64,000 nt of DNA from Polaribacter vadi (GTDB lineage: Bacteria; Bacteroidota; Bacteroidia; Flavobacteriales; Flavobacteriaceae): contig NZ_JAHKQL010000034.1 in NCBI RefSeq assembly GCF_018861005.1, positions 124,001 to 188,000 of the forward strand, written 5' to 3'. This document shows positions 37,436 through 47,281 of the stretch, one piece after another. A program made the translations under genes and the position numbers. Below the pieces are notes generated by a model that saw only the letters and a program-made list of their open reading frames with translations, was not told where the DNA came from and searched no databases. Position 1 is the stretch's first letter; every line of letters starts with the position of its first letter.

Positions 37436-40012
37436 ATGAATTTCTATATGACAAATACTCGTACGCTATTAGTAATTTTTACATTCTTTTTTTCTTATTT
37501 TTCTTTTTCTCAAAGTTATTTTTATAAAGAATACGCTCCTTTTAATAAAAATATTCCAAGTCCAGAAGAGTTCTTAGAATATGCTATTGGAGATTATCAT
37601 ACCAGGCACGATTTAGTAGTTGCATATATAACCAAACTATCAGAAGTATCTAATAATGCAATTTTACAGCCTTATGGAAAAACAAATGAAAATAGGAAAC
37701 TAATTAATTTAGTAATATCCTCAGAAAAAAACCTTAAGAATTTAGAAGATTTAAAAGAAAAGCATCTACAAGTTGTTCATAAAGATGTAGATATACAAGA
37801 TTTTTCTGATTTACCTATTTTTATCAACTTAGGTTATAATGTTCATGGTAATGAGCCTTCAGGTACAGAAGCTGCTTTATTAACAGCTTATGTATTATTA
37901 GCATCAGAACATCCTAAAGTAAAAGAATATCTTAAAGAGGCTGTTATTTTTTTAGATCCATTAATAAATCCTGATGGTAGAGATAGACATACCAATTGGG
38001 TAAATACTTTTAGAGGTAGTCCGTTAATTGCAGATAAATATGATATAGAACATAATGAAGCTTGGCCAAGAGGTAGAACAAATCATTATTGGTTCGATTT
38101 AAATAGAGATTTGCTGTTAGCAGTTCAGCCCGAAAGTAATGCAAAGTTAAAATGGTATCATGAATGGTATCCAAATGTAGTAACAGATTTTCATGAAATG
38201 GGTACTAATAGTACTTTTTTCTTTGAGCCAAAACAACTTTCTGCATCTTTAACGCCAGTTACACCAAAAGAAAATTACACAGTTTTAAATGATGCTTTTG
38301 CAAAATTTTTTACTGCAGATTTAGATAAAATTAAATCCTTGTATTTTACTAAAGAAAAATATGATGCTACTTATCCTGGTTATGGTTCTACTTATGGCGA
38401 TTTACAAGGTTCTTTATCATTATTATTTGAACAAGCAAGTTCTAGAGGTCATGTGCAAGAAACGCCAACAGGAAACATTACTTTTAAATTTACAATTAGA
38501 AATCAGTTTGTTACAAGTTTTTCTACCATAAAAGCTGCCATTTCTAATAAAGAATTGTTGTATTCATATCAAAATAATTTCTTTAGATCATCTATAGATA
38601 AAGCATCAGAAAGTAAAATAAAAGGCTATGTTTTTGGTGATGATTATGATAAAAACAGAAATAAATCTTTTATAGACTTATTGTTAAAACATAAGATTAA
38701 AGTTTATGATTTAGAGGATGATATTACTGTAGAAAATAAAAAATACAGAAAAGACAAATCTTATTTTGTGCCTACAAAACAAGCTCAATATTTAATGGTT
38801 AGAACTATGTTTGAAACCTATAATAAATATAGAGATAGTGTTTTTTATGATGCATCTTCTTGGTCTTTGGCTAATTTTTATAATATGAAATATAGTCCAC
38901 TTAAAAAAACACCACAATATAAGAGTGAGCTTACATTAAAAACAAATAAAATAACATTAGAAAAATTTACTAGAAGTAATTATGCATATTTAATTTCTTG
39001 GGATGATTATTATGCTCCTGCTTTATTAAATTATCTGCATAATAAAGGGGTAATTGTAAAAACTGCCACCAAACCTTTTAAAGTAAGTGTAAAGAATTCA
39101 TCACAACAATTAGAAAGAGGTAGTTTGTTAGTTGCTGTAGGTATTCAGAATATCTCAGAAGAATCTTTATATACTATTTTAAAAGAGGCATCAGAAAAAT
39201 ATAATATAAATGTAAACGCTGTAAAAACTGGGTTTAGCTTACAGGGTATAGATTTAGGAAGTTCTAATTTTATAACTTTAGAAAAACCAAAAGCAATGAT
39301 GTTAGTAGAAGGAGGTGTTTCTGCTTACGAGGCTGGTGAAGTTTGGCATTTATTAGAACAAAGAATGCAAATGCCAATTAGTAAAGTTCCAGAAAGAATT
39401 TTTTATAGAACAGATTTAAGAAAGTATAATGTTATTATCATGGTTTCTGGTTATTATAATTTGTTAAATGAAAAAAGTAGACAAAAACTTAAAGACTGGG
39501 TAGCCCATGGTAATACGTTAATTACTATACGTACAGCAAGTTCTTGGGCAATTAGAAATAAATTGGTTAAAGAAAAATTGGTGGTTCATAAAAATAGTAC
39601 TAAAGATTCTTTAGTACGATTAAATTATGGAGAATCTAGAGAACATTTAGGAAGAAATAGCATAGGTGGTGCAATTTTTAAAGTAGATTTAGATACCACA
39701 CATCCTATTGGTTATGGATATCATAACAGAGAATTACCTATTTATAAAAATAATAGAGTTTGGTTGGCGCCAAGTAAAAATAAATTTTCTACTGTAGCAA
39801 AGTACACAAAAAACCCACATATAGATGGTTATGTTACCAAAGAGAATTTAGATAATTATCTTACAAAATCGGCATCAATAATTGTGAATCAAATAGGTAA
39901 AGGAAGAGTTGTAATGTTTGCTGATAACCCTAATTTTAGAGGAGCTTGGTATGGAACAAATAAACTATTTATGAATGCTATTTTCTTTGGATCTATTATA
40001 AATATCCCTTAA
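37436..40012 (+). CDS. Secreted M14 family zinc carboxypeptidase
   Basis: An 858-residue exported metallopeptidase. The first ATG gives MNFYM before the hydrophobic signal segment, and an ATG 12 bp later is an equally good start; cleavage follows FSFSQ. The M14 zinc site is present: His137 and Glu140 in NVHGNEPSGTEAA and His253 in TDFHEMGTN. Upstream of that are the substrate-binding NPDGRDRH and the Arg-rich FDLNRD regions, and the glutamate in LLFEQASSRGH fits the catalytic base. A second half (about 400-858) includes an AMMLVEGGVSAYEAGEVWHLLEQ segment that resembles class-I-amidotransferase-like domains found in large M14 proteins. It should trim peptides outside or in the periplasm, and it lies in the sigma/anti-sigma locus of a peptide-uptake system. 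Confidence 0.9.
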   Translation: MNFYMTNTRTLLVIFTFFFSYFSFSQSYFYKEYAPFNKNIPSPEEFLEYAIGDYHTRHDLVVAYITKLSEVSNNAILQPYGKTNENRKLINLVISSEKNLKNLEDLKEKHLQVVHKDVDIQDFSDLPIFINLGYNVHGNEPSGTEAALLTAYVLLASEHPKVKEYLKEAVIFLDPLINPDGRDRHTNWVNTFRGSPLIADKYDIEHNEAWPRGRTNHYWFDLNRDLLLAVQPESNAKLKWYHEWYPNVVTDFHEMGTNSTFFFEPKQLSASLTPVTPKENYTVLNDAFAKFFTADLDKIKSLYFTKEKYDATYPGYGSTYGDLQGSLSLLFEQASSRGHVQETPTGNITFKFTIRNQFVTSFSTIKAAISNKELLYSYQNNFFRSSIDKASESKIKGYVFGDDYDKNRNKSFIDLLLKHKIKVYDLEDDITVENKKYRKDKSYFVPTKQAQYLMVRTMFETYNKYRDSVFYDASSWSLANFYNMKYSPLKKTPQYKSELTLKTNKITLEKFTRSNYAYLISWDDYYAPALLNYLHNKGVIVKTATKPFKVSVKNSSQQLERGSLLVAVGIQNISEESLYTILKEASEKYNINVNAVKTGFSLQGIDLGSSNFITLEKPKAMMLVEGGVSAYEAGEVWHLLEQRMQMPISKVPERIFYRTDLRKYNVIIMVSGYYNLLNEKSRQKLKDWVAHGNTLITIRTASSWAIRNKLVKEKLVVHKNSTKDSLVRLNYGESREHLGRNSIGGAIFKVDLDTTHPIGYGYHNRELPIYKNNRVWLAPSKNKFSTVAKYTKNPHIDGYVTKENLDNYLTKSASIIVNQIGKGRVVMFADNPNFRGAWYGTNKLFMNAIFFGSIINIP

Positions 40013-40041
40013 AATCAACAATTATTCAATTCTTGATAATG

Positions 40042-40083
40042 AAGAGAAATGTCTGTTTTAATAGATTATTTCTCTTTTTTTTA
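40042..40083 (+). terminator. Intrinsic terminator of the M14 gene
   Basis: A nine-pair stem (AAGAGAAAT at 40042-40050 with ATTTCTCTT at 40068-40076) encloses a loop with extra TCT/AGA pairing. The descending arm continues directly into a T-run. It lies 30 bp after the peptidase stop and before the fecR promoter motif, so fecR probably starts its own transcript. Confidence 0.7.
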
Positions 40084-40121
40084 TGTTTAAGATGAATAAA
40101 AAATAAGAAAATTTAAATTTT

Positions 40122-40142
40122 AACACTTTTCTTATAGTACAA
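40122..40142 (+). promoter_or_regulatory. Candidate ECF-sigma promoter, copy 2
   Basis: AACA followed 7 nt later by TATAGTACAA, 44 bp before the fecR start and just after the M14 terminator. It shares 18 of 21 positions and exact spacing with copy 1 at 37351-37371. The position relative to both genes fits a promoter. Confidence 0.5.
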
Positions 40143-40185
40143 AATGGTAAAGTTTTACTTGTACTTATAAATCATAACGAAAAGT

Positions 40186-41406
40186 ATGTTAAATAATCAA
40201 AATTTTAAGATTGACGAATTGTTAAATAATGATGATTTTATTCTTTGGATTAAATCGAACGAAAAAAATGGCAACGACAATTGGCAAGAATATAAAAAGC
40301 AATTAAACGCAGAAGGAAAAGCTAATTTTGAAAAAGCAATTTCTATCTTAAAAAAAGTATTTGCGTTACATATAGATGATACTAATTTGTCTGCAGAGTT
40401 TATACAAGAACAATATATTCGATTACTAGAAAAATCTAAGAAAGAGAAAATTGCAAAAAAATCGAAATATGTTGTTTTTAGAAATGTATTAAAATATGCA
40501 GCAATTTTTATTTTACTTTTTACTTTAGGTAATGTTGTTGTAAATAAGTTGTCAAAAAAATCTTTTGATAAATATCTAGCTACTTCAGACTTTAATTCTT
40601 CAGAAATATTAATTAAAACACCTAGCAATAAGTTTTATAAAATAAAAGATAATACCAATAGTAAATGGTTAATGGAAAACGGAATTTTAGTAAATGTAAA
40701 TTCTGATAAAATATCTTTTGTATCTACAGATAATGTAAGTAAAGCAATAGAGGTAGATTATACTATTTATGTACCGAAAAGTAAAAATTACCATGTTTCT
40801 ATGATAGATGGTACAGAAGTGGAATTAAATTCAGATTCAGAATTTACTTTTAACAATTCTACTTTATCTAAAGAAAGAAAAGTTAACTTAAATGGAGAAG
40901 CTTTTTTTAGTGTAGCTCATAATAAAGAACGCCCTTTCTTGGTAAATTCTTCAGATTTAGAAATTAAAGTTTTAGGTACAGAATTTAATGTTTCTAATTA
41001 CAAAGAAAATAATTTTACTAGTACAACATTGGTAGAAGGTTCTATACAAGTTTCTAATCCTCAAGGAGAAAGTAAAATTATAGAGCCAGGCAATCAGGCC
41101 AAATTATATCATAATCAAAATAAGATAATTGTAGAAAATACAGATGTGCAAAATGTAGTTGCTTGGACATCTGGCGTTTTTATTTTTAGAAATGAAAAAT
41201 TAGAAAAACTAATACCAAGATTAAACAGATGGTTTAATAAGGAGTTTGAGTTTGAAGGCGAAGAATTATTAGATTTTAAATTTACGGGAACCTTGAAAAA
41301 AGAAAACGACCTGAATCATTTTTTACAAATGCTTAAGTATACAAAAGGTATAAGTTATTCTATTGAAGGTAAAAAAGTAAAGTTAACCAAAGATTTAGAG
41401 AAATAA
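40186..41406 (+). CDS. FecR-family anti-sigma factor
   Basis: A 406-residue inner-membrane regulator. The cytosolic N-terminal part (1-100) would hold the sigma factor. A single transmembrane helix at about 104-119 (YAAIFILLFTLGNVVV) follows. The periplasmic FecR domain includes YHVSMIDGTEVELNSDSEF, RKVNLNGEAFFSVAHNKERPFLV and VLGTEFNVSNYKENN, and a DUF4974-type C-terminal domain (FIFRNEKLEKLIPRLNRWFN) ends the chain. In such circuits the C-terminal domain reads the STN domain of the TonB receptor. The receptor gene follows 56 bp downstream. Its partner sigma factor is encoded at 36770-37336. Confidence 0.95.
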   Translation: MLNNQNFKIDELLNNDDFILWIKSNEKNGNDNWQEYKKQLNAEGKANFEKAISILKKVFALHIDDTNLSAEFIQEQYIRLLEKSKKEKIAKKSKYVVFRNVLKYAAIFILLFTLGNVVVNKLSKKSFDKYLATSDFNSSEILIKTPSNKFYKIKDNTNSKWLMENGILVNVNSDKISFVSTDNVSKAIEVDYTIYVPKSKNYHVSMIDGTEVELNSDSEFTFNNSTLSKERKVNLNGEAFFSVAHNKERPFLVNSSDLEIKVLGTEFNVSNYKENNFTSTTLVEGSIQVSNPQGESKIIEPGNQAKLYHNQNKIIVENTDVQNVVAWTSGVFIFRNEKLEKLIPRLNRWFNKEFEFEGEELLDFKFTGTLKKENDLNHFLQMLKYTKGISYSIEGKKVKLTKDLEK

Positions 41407-41462
41407 AATACACTTATTTACGCAAACAAGTTTTTTCAATTAAAGACAAAAAAAGATAACTT

Positions 41463-44400
41463 ATGAATAAACATATTTTTATAATAAGTAGTAAAAAAGT
41501 AATGCGAGTTGCAGTACAACTTTTAATTGCTATTTCAATATTTTCTAATTCCTTTAACACCTTTGGTTATGAAAAATTTAAGGACTCTACATTAACTGTA
41601 AATCAAGAATTAACAATTAAAGAATTATTTAATTTAATTACAGAAAAAACAGAGTATGATTTCTTTTATAATAGCGATTTAGAAGAACTAAATTATAAAA
41701 TAGAACTGAGTGTAACTAAAGCCCCTGTTTCTAAAATATTAAATATAGCTTTTAAAAATCTGTCTTTAGAGTATACCATAAAAGGGAACGATATTCTTAT
41801 CAGAAAAAATACAAAACAGTTAAATAAAACAATTTCTGGTATTGTTAAAGACGATTTAGGTTACCCTTTACAAGATGTAAATGTTTTGATAAAGAACACA
41901 AGTAAAGGAACAATTACAGATGTAGAAGGAAAATTTACCTTAAAAGTTAACGCTAAAGATGTTTTAGTATTTTCTTTTTTAGGATTTAAAAATAAAGAAT
42001 TATTAGTTGGTGATAAATCTTATTTTGATGTTGTTTTAGAACTAGAAAACAATATGTTAGAAGAAGTCATAATAGCTGGTGTTGCTTCTGGAACAAAAAG
42101 AAAATTAATGTCGGTTTCAGTATCTAAATTAAATGAAGATAAATTTAATGAAGTTCCGCAAACATCAGTATCAGCTTCTTTAGCAGGTAAAGTACCTGGA
42201 GTTACAGTAACTTCTTTTAGTGGTTCTCCTGGTGGTAGTTCTAATATTGTTTTAAGAGGATCTACGAATCTTACAGGTAATAATAGCCCTATGATTTTGG
42301 TTGATGGTGTTATACTTCAAGGTTCTTTAGCAGATATTAATATAGATGATATAGAATCTATAGAGGTTGTAAAAGGTGCTTCTGCTTCTTCTTTGTATGG
42401 ATCTAGAGCAGCAAATGGTGTTGTTGTAGTTACATCAAAAAGAGCCGGAAATTTAAAAGATGGCACTACCTCTGTAACCATCAGAAATGAAGTTGGTATA
42501 CAACAAGTTACTAAATACTTAGATTTATCAACATCTCATCATTATCAACTTTCTCCAGATTGGTTAGACCAAACTACATATACACAATATTACTTTGTAG
42601 ATTATCCTTCTGATTATGTAACAGGTTGGGATCCTAATATTATTGGTAATAGAGTAGAGAAAGAAGATCATTATCAAGATATGCCTTATAGAGTAAATAA
42701 CGATTTACAGAAACAAATGTTTACTAATGGGCAATATTTAACCAACTATGCAGGTGTTGGTCACAGGGTAAATAATACGAGTATTTTTCTTTCATTCGAA
42801 AATAACCAAAACAAAGGTGTTGTTATTGAAACAGAAGGTTACGAAAGACAAAGTGTTAGAATGAATATTGATCATAGAATTTCTGATAATATTAAGATTT
42901 CTGCAAGTAATAATTTTATTAAAACTTCTAATGATTTTTTAGGTGGTGGTACACAAGCCTTTTTCGAAGTTTTAATGACAGATCCTGATGTAGATTTATT
43001 TTCGAACAATGTAGATGGTCAAAAATATAATTTTTATCCAAATCAATGGAATACTCAATTTGCAAATCCATTATACGATTTATGGGTTAAAGAAAGCGAC
43101 TCAGAAAAAACAAGATTTTTAGGTTCTTACAGTTTAGAATGGAAAATAGCAGATTGGTTAAAATTCGAAGGATCTTTTGCAATAGAATCTCAAGATTATC
43201 AGAGTACAGATTATATACCAAAAGGTACAATTATAGATTTATTATCAGAAGAAACTAATAATAATTCTATTATAAGTCCACAATACTCAGAAGGTTCTTT
43301 AAATAAATATCGCTCTAAAATCGATAACAATAGTTTACGAGCTACTTTTAGTTTTAATAAAAAATGGAATGATTTAGCTTTTAACGGTAAATTAAGTTAT
43401 TTATACGAGAACAATCATTTTAATAGTTTAACATCTTCTGGTACTGGGTTTACTTTACCAGGTATTCCATCTCTAAAATACATACCTCAAGAAAATATAG
43501 ATGCTACAGATTATCAAACAGATCAAAAAGCAATTAACTATTTTGCTATTGCATCTTTTGTTTATAAAAACAGATATATTTTAGATGGTTTATTTAGAAT
43601 AGATGGTTCTTCTTTATTTGGAGAAGAAGAAAGGTGGCAAAATTATTTTCGTGTTTCAGGAGCTTATCGTTTAACAGAAGATATTAAGATTAAAAATGTA
43701 GAAGAGTTAAAGTTAAGAGCTGCTTATGGTACATCTGGGTTAAGGCCTTCATTTTCTTCGCAATACGAAACTTTTAATGTAAATGATGGTTCTTTTACAA
43801 AAAGCACTTTAGGTAATAAATATTTAAAACCATCACGTTCTAGTGAGTTAGAAATTGGTATAGAATCTTCTTTTTTTAAGAGATTTAATTTTGTAGCAAC
43901 TTACTCTAATACAAAAGTAACAGATCAATATTTATTGGCTCCTTTACCTGTACACGCAGGTGGTTATCCATATCAATGGTTAAATGGAGGTGAATTAGAA
44001 AGCAATACTTTCGAAGCAATGCTAAACTCTAAAATTATCTCAAATGATCAATTTTCTTGGGATTTAACTCTAACATACGATAGAACAAGACAAGAAATAA
44101 CAAAATTAAATATTCCTGAATATAGCACAGGACCAAGAAGTGCATTTAAAATACGTGAAGGTGAAGTTTATGGAAGTATGTATGGGGTAGATTTTGTTAG
44201 AACCTTAGACCAAATGTCTGAACAATTAGCTAGTGATGATGATATAACCAACTATATAGTAAATAGAGATGGAGTTGTAGTTAATAAAGCAGATGTTGGT
44301 ACAGTAGACGAGAAGCCATTTGTTGTTTTAGATGAAAATGGAGCCGAAAAAAATGTTAAAATAGGTGATATTAATCCTAATTTTAGATTAGGAATCAATT

Positions 44401-44849
44401 CTACATTTAAATACAAAGGATTTACAGCCTATATGCTTTGGCAATGGAAAAACGGAGGAGATCTTTATAATGCAACTGCACAGTATTTAGTTCGTGACAA
44501 TCGTCATGCAATGATAGACCAAATTTATACAAAACCTGAAAATAAAAAAACGGTAGATTATTACCAGGCTTTATATGATGCACAAGCTTTAAACGGATTT
44601 TGGGTAGAAGATGCTTCATACTTAAAATTAAATGAGGCTTCTATTTCTTATTTGTTTGATAAGAAAGATTTAGGTCAGTTTGGTAAATATATAGAGTCTG
44701 TAAAACTTGGGGTTTTAGGTAGAAATTTGTTAACCATAACCAATTATTCTGGCTACGATCCAGAAGCAGGTTATGATGGTTTCTTATTCGATAATTTCGG
44801 ATACCCAAATTTTAGTAGTTATTCATTTTCTGTTGAATTAAAATTTTAA
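41463..44849 (+). CDS. SusC/RagA TonB-dependent transporter with STN signalling domain
   Basis: A 1128-residue SusC homologue. After the signal peptide, residues about 45-115 form an STN (secretin/TonB short N-terminal) domain: TIKELFNLITEKTEYDFFYN and KGNDILIRK. This marks a transducing receptor that signals to FecR. Then come a carboxypeptidase-D-regulatory-like domain (GIVKDDLGYPLQDVNVLIKN), the plug (SLAGKVPGVTV, ILVDGVILQ, ASASSLYGSRAANGVVVVTSKR) and the barrel. It is followed 4 bp later by its SusD partner. The surrounding peptidases suggest the imported substrate is a peptide or glycopeptide rather than a pure glycan. Motifs and length are complete. Confidence 0.96.
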   Translation: MNKHIFIISSKKVMRVAVQLLIAISIFSNSFNTFGYEKFKDSTLTVNQELTIKELFNLITEKTEYDFFYNSDLEELNYKIELSVTKAPVSKILNIAFKNLSLEYTIKGNDILIRKNTKQLNKTISGIVKDDLGYPLQDVNVLIKNTSKGTITDVEGKFTLKVNAKDVLVFSFLGFKNKELLVGDKSYFDVVLELENNMLEEVIIAGVASGTKRKLMSVSVSKLNEDKFNEVPQTSVSASLAGKVPGVTVTSFSGSPGGSSNIVLRGSTNLTGNNSPMILVDGVILQGSLADINIDDIESIEVVKGASASSLYGSRAANGVVVVTSKRAGNLKDGTTSVTIRNEVGIQQVTKYLDLSTSHHYQLSPDWLDQTTYTQYYFVDYPSDYVTGWDPNIIGNRVEKEDHYQDMPYRVNNDLQKQMFTNGQYLTNYAGVGHRVNNTSIFLSFENNQNKGVVIETEGYERQSVRMNIDHRISDNIKISASNNFIKTSNDFLGGGTQAFFEVLMTDPDVDLFSNNVDGQKYNFYPNQWNTQFANPLYDLWVKESDSEKTRFLGSYSLEWKIADWLKFEGSFAIESQDYQSTDYIPKGTIIDLLSEETNNNSIISPQYSEGSLNKYRSKIDNNSLRATFSFNKKWNDLAFNGKLSYLYENNHFNSLTSSGTGFTLPGIPSLKYIPQENIDATDYQTDQKAINYFAIASFVYKNRYILDGLFRIDGSSLFGEEERWQNYFRVSGAYRLTEDIKIKNVEELKLRAAYGTSGLRPSFSSQYETFNVNDGSFTKSTLGNKYLKPSRSSELEIGIESSFFKRFNFVATYSNTKVTDQYLLAPLPVHAGGYPYQWLNGGELESNTFEAMLNSKIISNDQFSWDLTLTYDRTRQEITKLNIPEYSTGPRSAFKIREGEVYGSMYGVDFVRTLDQMSEQLASDDDITNYIVNRDGVVVNKADVGTVDEKPFVVLDENGAEKNVKIGDINPNFRLGINSTFKYKGFTAYMLWQWKNGGDLYNATAQYLVRDNRHAMIDQIYTKPENKKTVDYYQALYDAQALNGFWVEDASYLKLNEASISYLFDKKDLGQFGKYIESVKLGVLGRNLLTITNYSGYDPEAGYDGFLFDNFGYPNFSSYSFSVELKF

Positions 44850-44865
44850 AAATATGATTAATAAC

Positions 44866-46359
44866 ATGAAAAAAACTTTTTTACTTTTTTTAGGAAGTAT
44901 GTTTTTTATTGCTTGCTCTTCAGAATTAGATGTAGAGAATATAAACGAACCAAATAGAGAAGAAGTTTTACGAGGTGCAGATGGTGTAAGAGCATTAGCA
45001 TCTGGTTTATTTAATACTTGGTTTATACAAGAACAACATAATTTTGGTTCACCAGGTCCTGCAATGTGGGTAATGGCAGATTGGGGAACTGTTACTTGGG
45101 CTAATTATGGTACTCTAGATATGAGTATGGAACCTAGAGTTTTTCTAGATAATTCGCCTTCATATGCCTATCATTCTGTAATTAATAATTATTGGCGCTA
45201 TATGTATAGTGTAACAACTACTGCAAATGATGTTGTTTTAGCGATTCAAAATGGTTTAGAGATAGGAGAAAATGGTTCAGAAACAGCAATGGTTAAAGGC
45301 TTTTCTCATTTTATGCAAGGTTTAGGTAATGGTTATATAGGTTTAGTTTACGATAAAACTTTTCCATCTGATGAAAATACAGATTACGAAACTTTACTAG
45401 TTACTGATTATGCAGCATCAATAAATTTAGCAATTGAGCAGTTAGAAAAATCCATAGAAATTTTTGATAATAATGATTTTGTATTACCAGAAGATTGGAT
45501 AAATGGTAACGCATTTACTAGTGGAGATATGTCTAAACTCGCGCATTCTTTTATAGCGAGATTAATGGTGTATTCAGCCAGAAATAAAGAACAAACAGAG
45601 GCTATAGATTGGCTTTCGGTTTTAGAACATACTAATAAAGGAATTACAGAAGATTTTAATGTAGAGGGAGATGGAAATGGATCTGATAGAAAATGGATGT
45701 CTTGGTATAAATATTATTTAGCAAGACCAAACTGGGGTAAAGTAGATATGAGAGTTGTAAATCTATTAGATGAATCAATACCTGCAAACTGGCCAGATGG
45801 TGGTGTAAATGATTTACCCCATGAAGGGAAAATAATTTCTAACGATAAAAGAATTCTAACAGATTTTGAATATGATGCATCTAATAACAGGCCAGAAAGA
45901 GGTATGTACAGGTGGTCTACTTATAGATACTCTCGTTTAGACGATTATATAAATGCAAACTTTTTTGCACCCGTAATTTTAATGAGAAAAGCAGAGATAG
46001 ATATGCTTAAAGCAGAAGCACTATTAAAACTTAATAGATTGTCTGAAGCAGCAGATATAATAAATTCAAGCACAAGAGTAACCAGAGGTAATTTACCAGA
46101 AGTGTTAGTTAATGAAAATGATATTAGTAAAGCAATAACATACGAAAGAACTATAGAATTAGCATTAACAGGGATGGGAATAGAGTATTTTGATATGAGA
46201 AGAAATGGAAATTTACAAGATGGTTCATTACTACACTTTCCTATGCCAGCACAACAATTAGAAGTAATCCAAGAATCATTTTACACATTTGGAGGTATAG
46301 CACCACAATTTGGAACACCAAATGAAGATGTTTCTGTAAACGGATGGTACAAACCTTAA
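44866..46359 (+). CDS. SusD-like lipoprotein
   Basis: About 497 residues from the second ATG. The annotated longer start at 44854 adds only MINN ahead of a normal MKKTF signal. The lipobox is IAC, with the lipidated Cys at residue 17 of the short form. The protein resembles the RagB/SusD family, with a helical core (AMVKGFSHFMQGLGNGYIGLVYD, MSKLAHSFIARLMVYSARN) and the C-terminal LMRKAEIDMLKAEALLKLNR. It is a more divergent SusD than the one in region 1. It pairs with the preceding SusC (4-16 bp apart) and would bind the substrate at the cell surface. Confidence 0.9.
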   Translation: MKKTFLLFLGSMFFIACSSELDVENINEPNREEVLRGADGVRALASGLFNTWFIQEQHNFGSPGPAMWVMADWGTVTWANYGTLDMSMEPRVFLDNSPSYAYHSVINNYWRYMYSVTTTANDVVLAIQNGLEIGENGSETAMVKGFSHFMQGLGNGYIGLVYDKTFPSDENTDYETLLVTDYAASINLAIEQLEKSIEIFDNNDFVLPEDWINGNAFTSGDMSKLAHSFIARLMVYSARNKEQTEAIDWLSVLEHTNKGITEDFNVEGDGNGSDRKWMSWYKYYLARPNWGKVDMRVVNLLDESIPANWPDGGVNDLPHEGKIISNDKRILTDFEYDASNNRPERGMYRWSTYRYSRLDDYINANFFAPVILMRKAEIDMLKAEALLKLNRLSEAADIINSSTRVTRGNLPEVLVNENDISKAITYERTIELALTGMGIEYFDMRRNGNLQDGSLLHFPMPAQQLEVIQESFYTFGGIAPQFGTPNEDVSVNGWYKP

Positions 46360-46386
46360 ATAATAACATAAAATAATTACAACAAT

Positions 46387-47277
46387 ATGAAAATAATTAA
46401 ATTACTTATCATCATCTTTTCTTTAGGACTAATCTTTGTTTCTTGTTCAGATGATCCTGTAGAGGTTTATCCAGGTATAATTGTAAGAGTAGATACCGTT
46501 TTTGTAAAAGGAGTTAATCGTACTTACCCAACTTTTACAGGCTCAAATACTTCAGATGATAGATTTTACGCTTTTAGTGGAGGTGCAAGTACAGATTTAA
46601 GTTCAATGTCTGGAGAAGATTTTACTTATGAAACTTGGATTAAAGTAGACTCAGATGCATTAATTGGCAGTTTAGATTCTATCTCTGGTAAAACAGCAGG
46701 CGGAGCAAATATTATGGAAAGAGGTAGAAATTTTGAATTGTACTTAGTTGAAGATTCAGATGCAGATTTTGCAATAAAATATAATCGATTAGATGATGAT
46801 AATCTGGCTCTTGGCTCAATGAATTCTAGTGATTCTAGTATTAATTTAAATTTTGATGAATGGGCACATATAGCCATTTCTCGTTCTTCATCAGATAATA
46901 CAGCTAAATTTTATATCAATGGAGTTTTAATAGATTCTAGTACAGATGATTTATGGATACAACCAGTAAATGATACTTGGTTAGATTTTAATTATATGTA
47001 TAGAGGTGGTAACATAAACTTTTTTAAAGGATCTTTTGATAATATTAGAGTTTCATATATAGATAGATATCCAACAGCATTTATTCCTAATCAATATGAA
47101 AAATTTGCTGTTGATAGTAATACATTATTACAAATGGATTTAGATGAGAATTTAACACCATTTGAGCCTGCTACAGATTTTGATAAAGTAGAAATTAAAG
47201 GAGTGTATAGTTATTATATACAAGTAATTAATACTGTTTATTGGACTAGCGAAGATTCAACAGTACCAACAAAATAA
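46387..47277 (+). CDS. LamG/concanavalin-like domain lipoprotein
   Basis: A 296-residue surface lipoprotein with a lipobox at Cys20 (FVSCSDD). Residues about 65-245 form a LamG/concanavalin A-like jelly roll of the LamG_3 type, with FTYETWIKVDS, EWAHIAISRSSSDNTAKFYINGVLIDSS and FKGSFDNIRVS. The same WAHIAVS...KLFINGNLI pattern recurs in the three following proteins, so they share one binding module. It is 4 bp upstream of the first C10 peptidase gene and 27 bp after susD, in the usual place of a surface glycan- or protein-binding lipoprotein (SusE-like position). Ligand unknown. Confidence 0.82.
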   Translation: MKIIKLLIIIFSLGLIFVSCSDDPVEVYPGIIVRVDTVFVKGVNRTYPTFTGSNTSDDRFYAFSGGASTDLSSMSGEDFTYETWIKVDSDALIGSLDSISGKTAGGANIMERGRNFELYLVEDSDADFAIKYNRLDDDNLALGSMNSSDSSINLNFDEWAHIAISRSSSDNTAKFYINGVLIDSSTDDLWIQPVNDTWLDFNYMYRGGNINFFKGSFDNIRVSYIDRYPTAFIPNQYEKFAVDSNTLLQMDLDENLTPFEPATDFDKVEIKGVYSYYIQVINTVYWTSEDSTVPTK

Positions 47278-47281
47278 ACAG

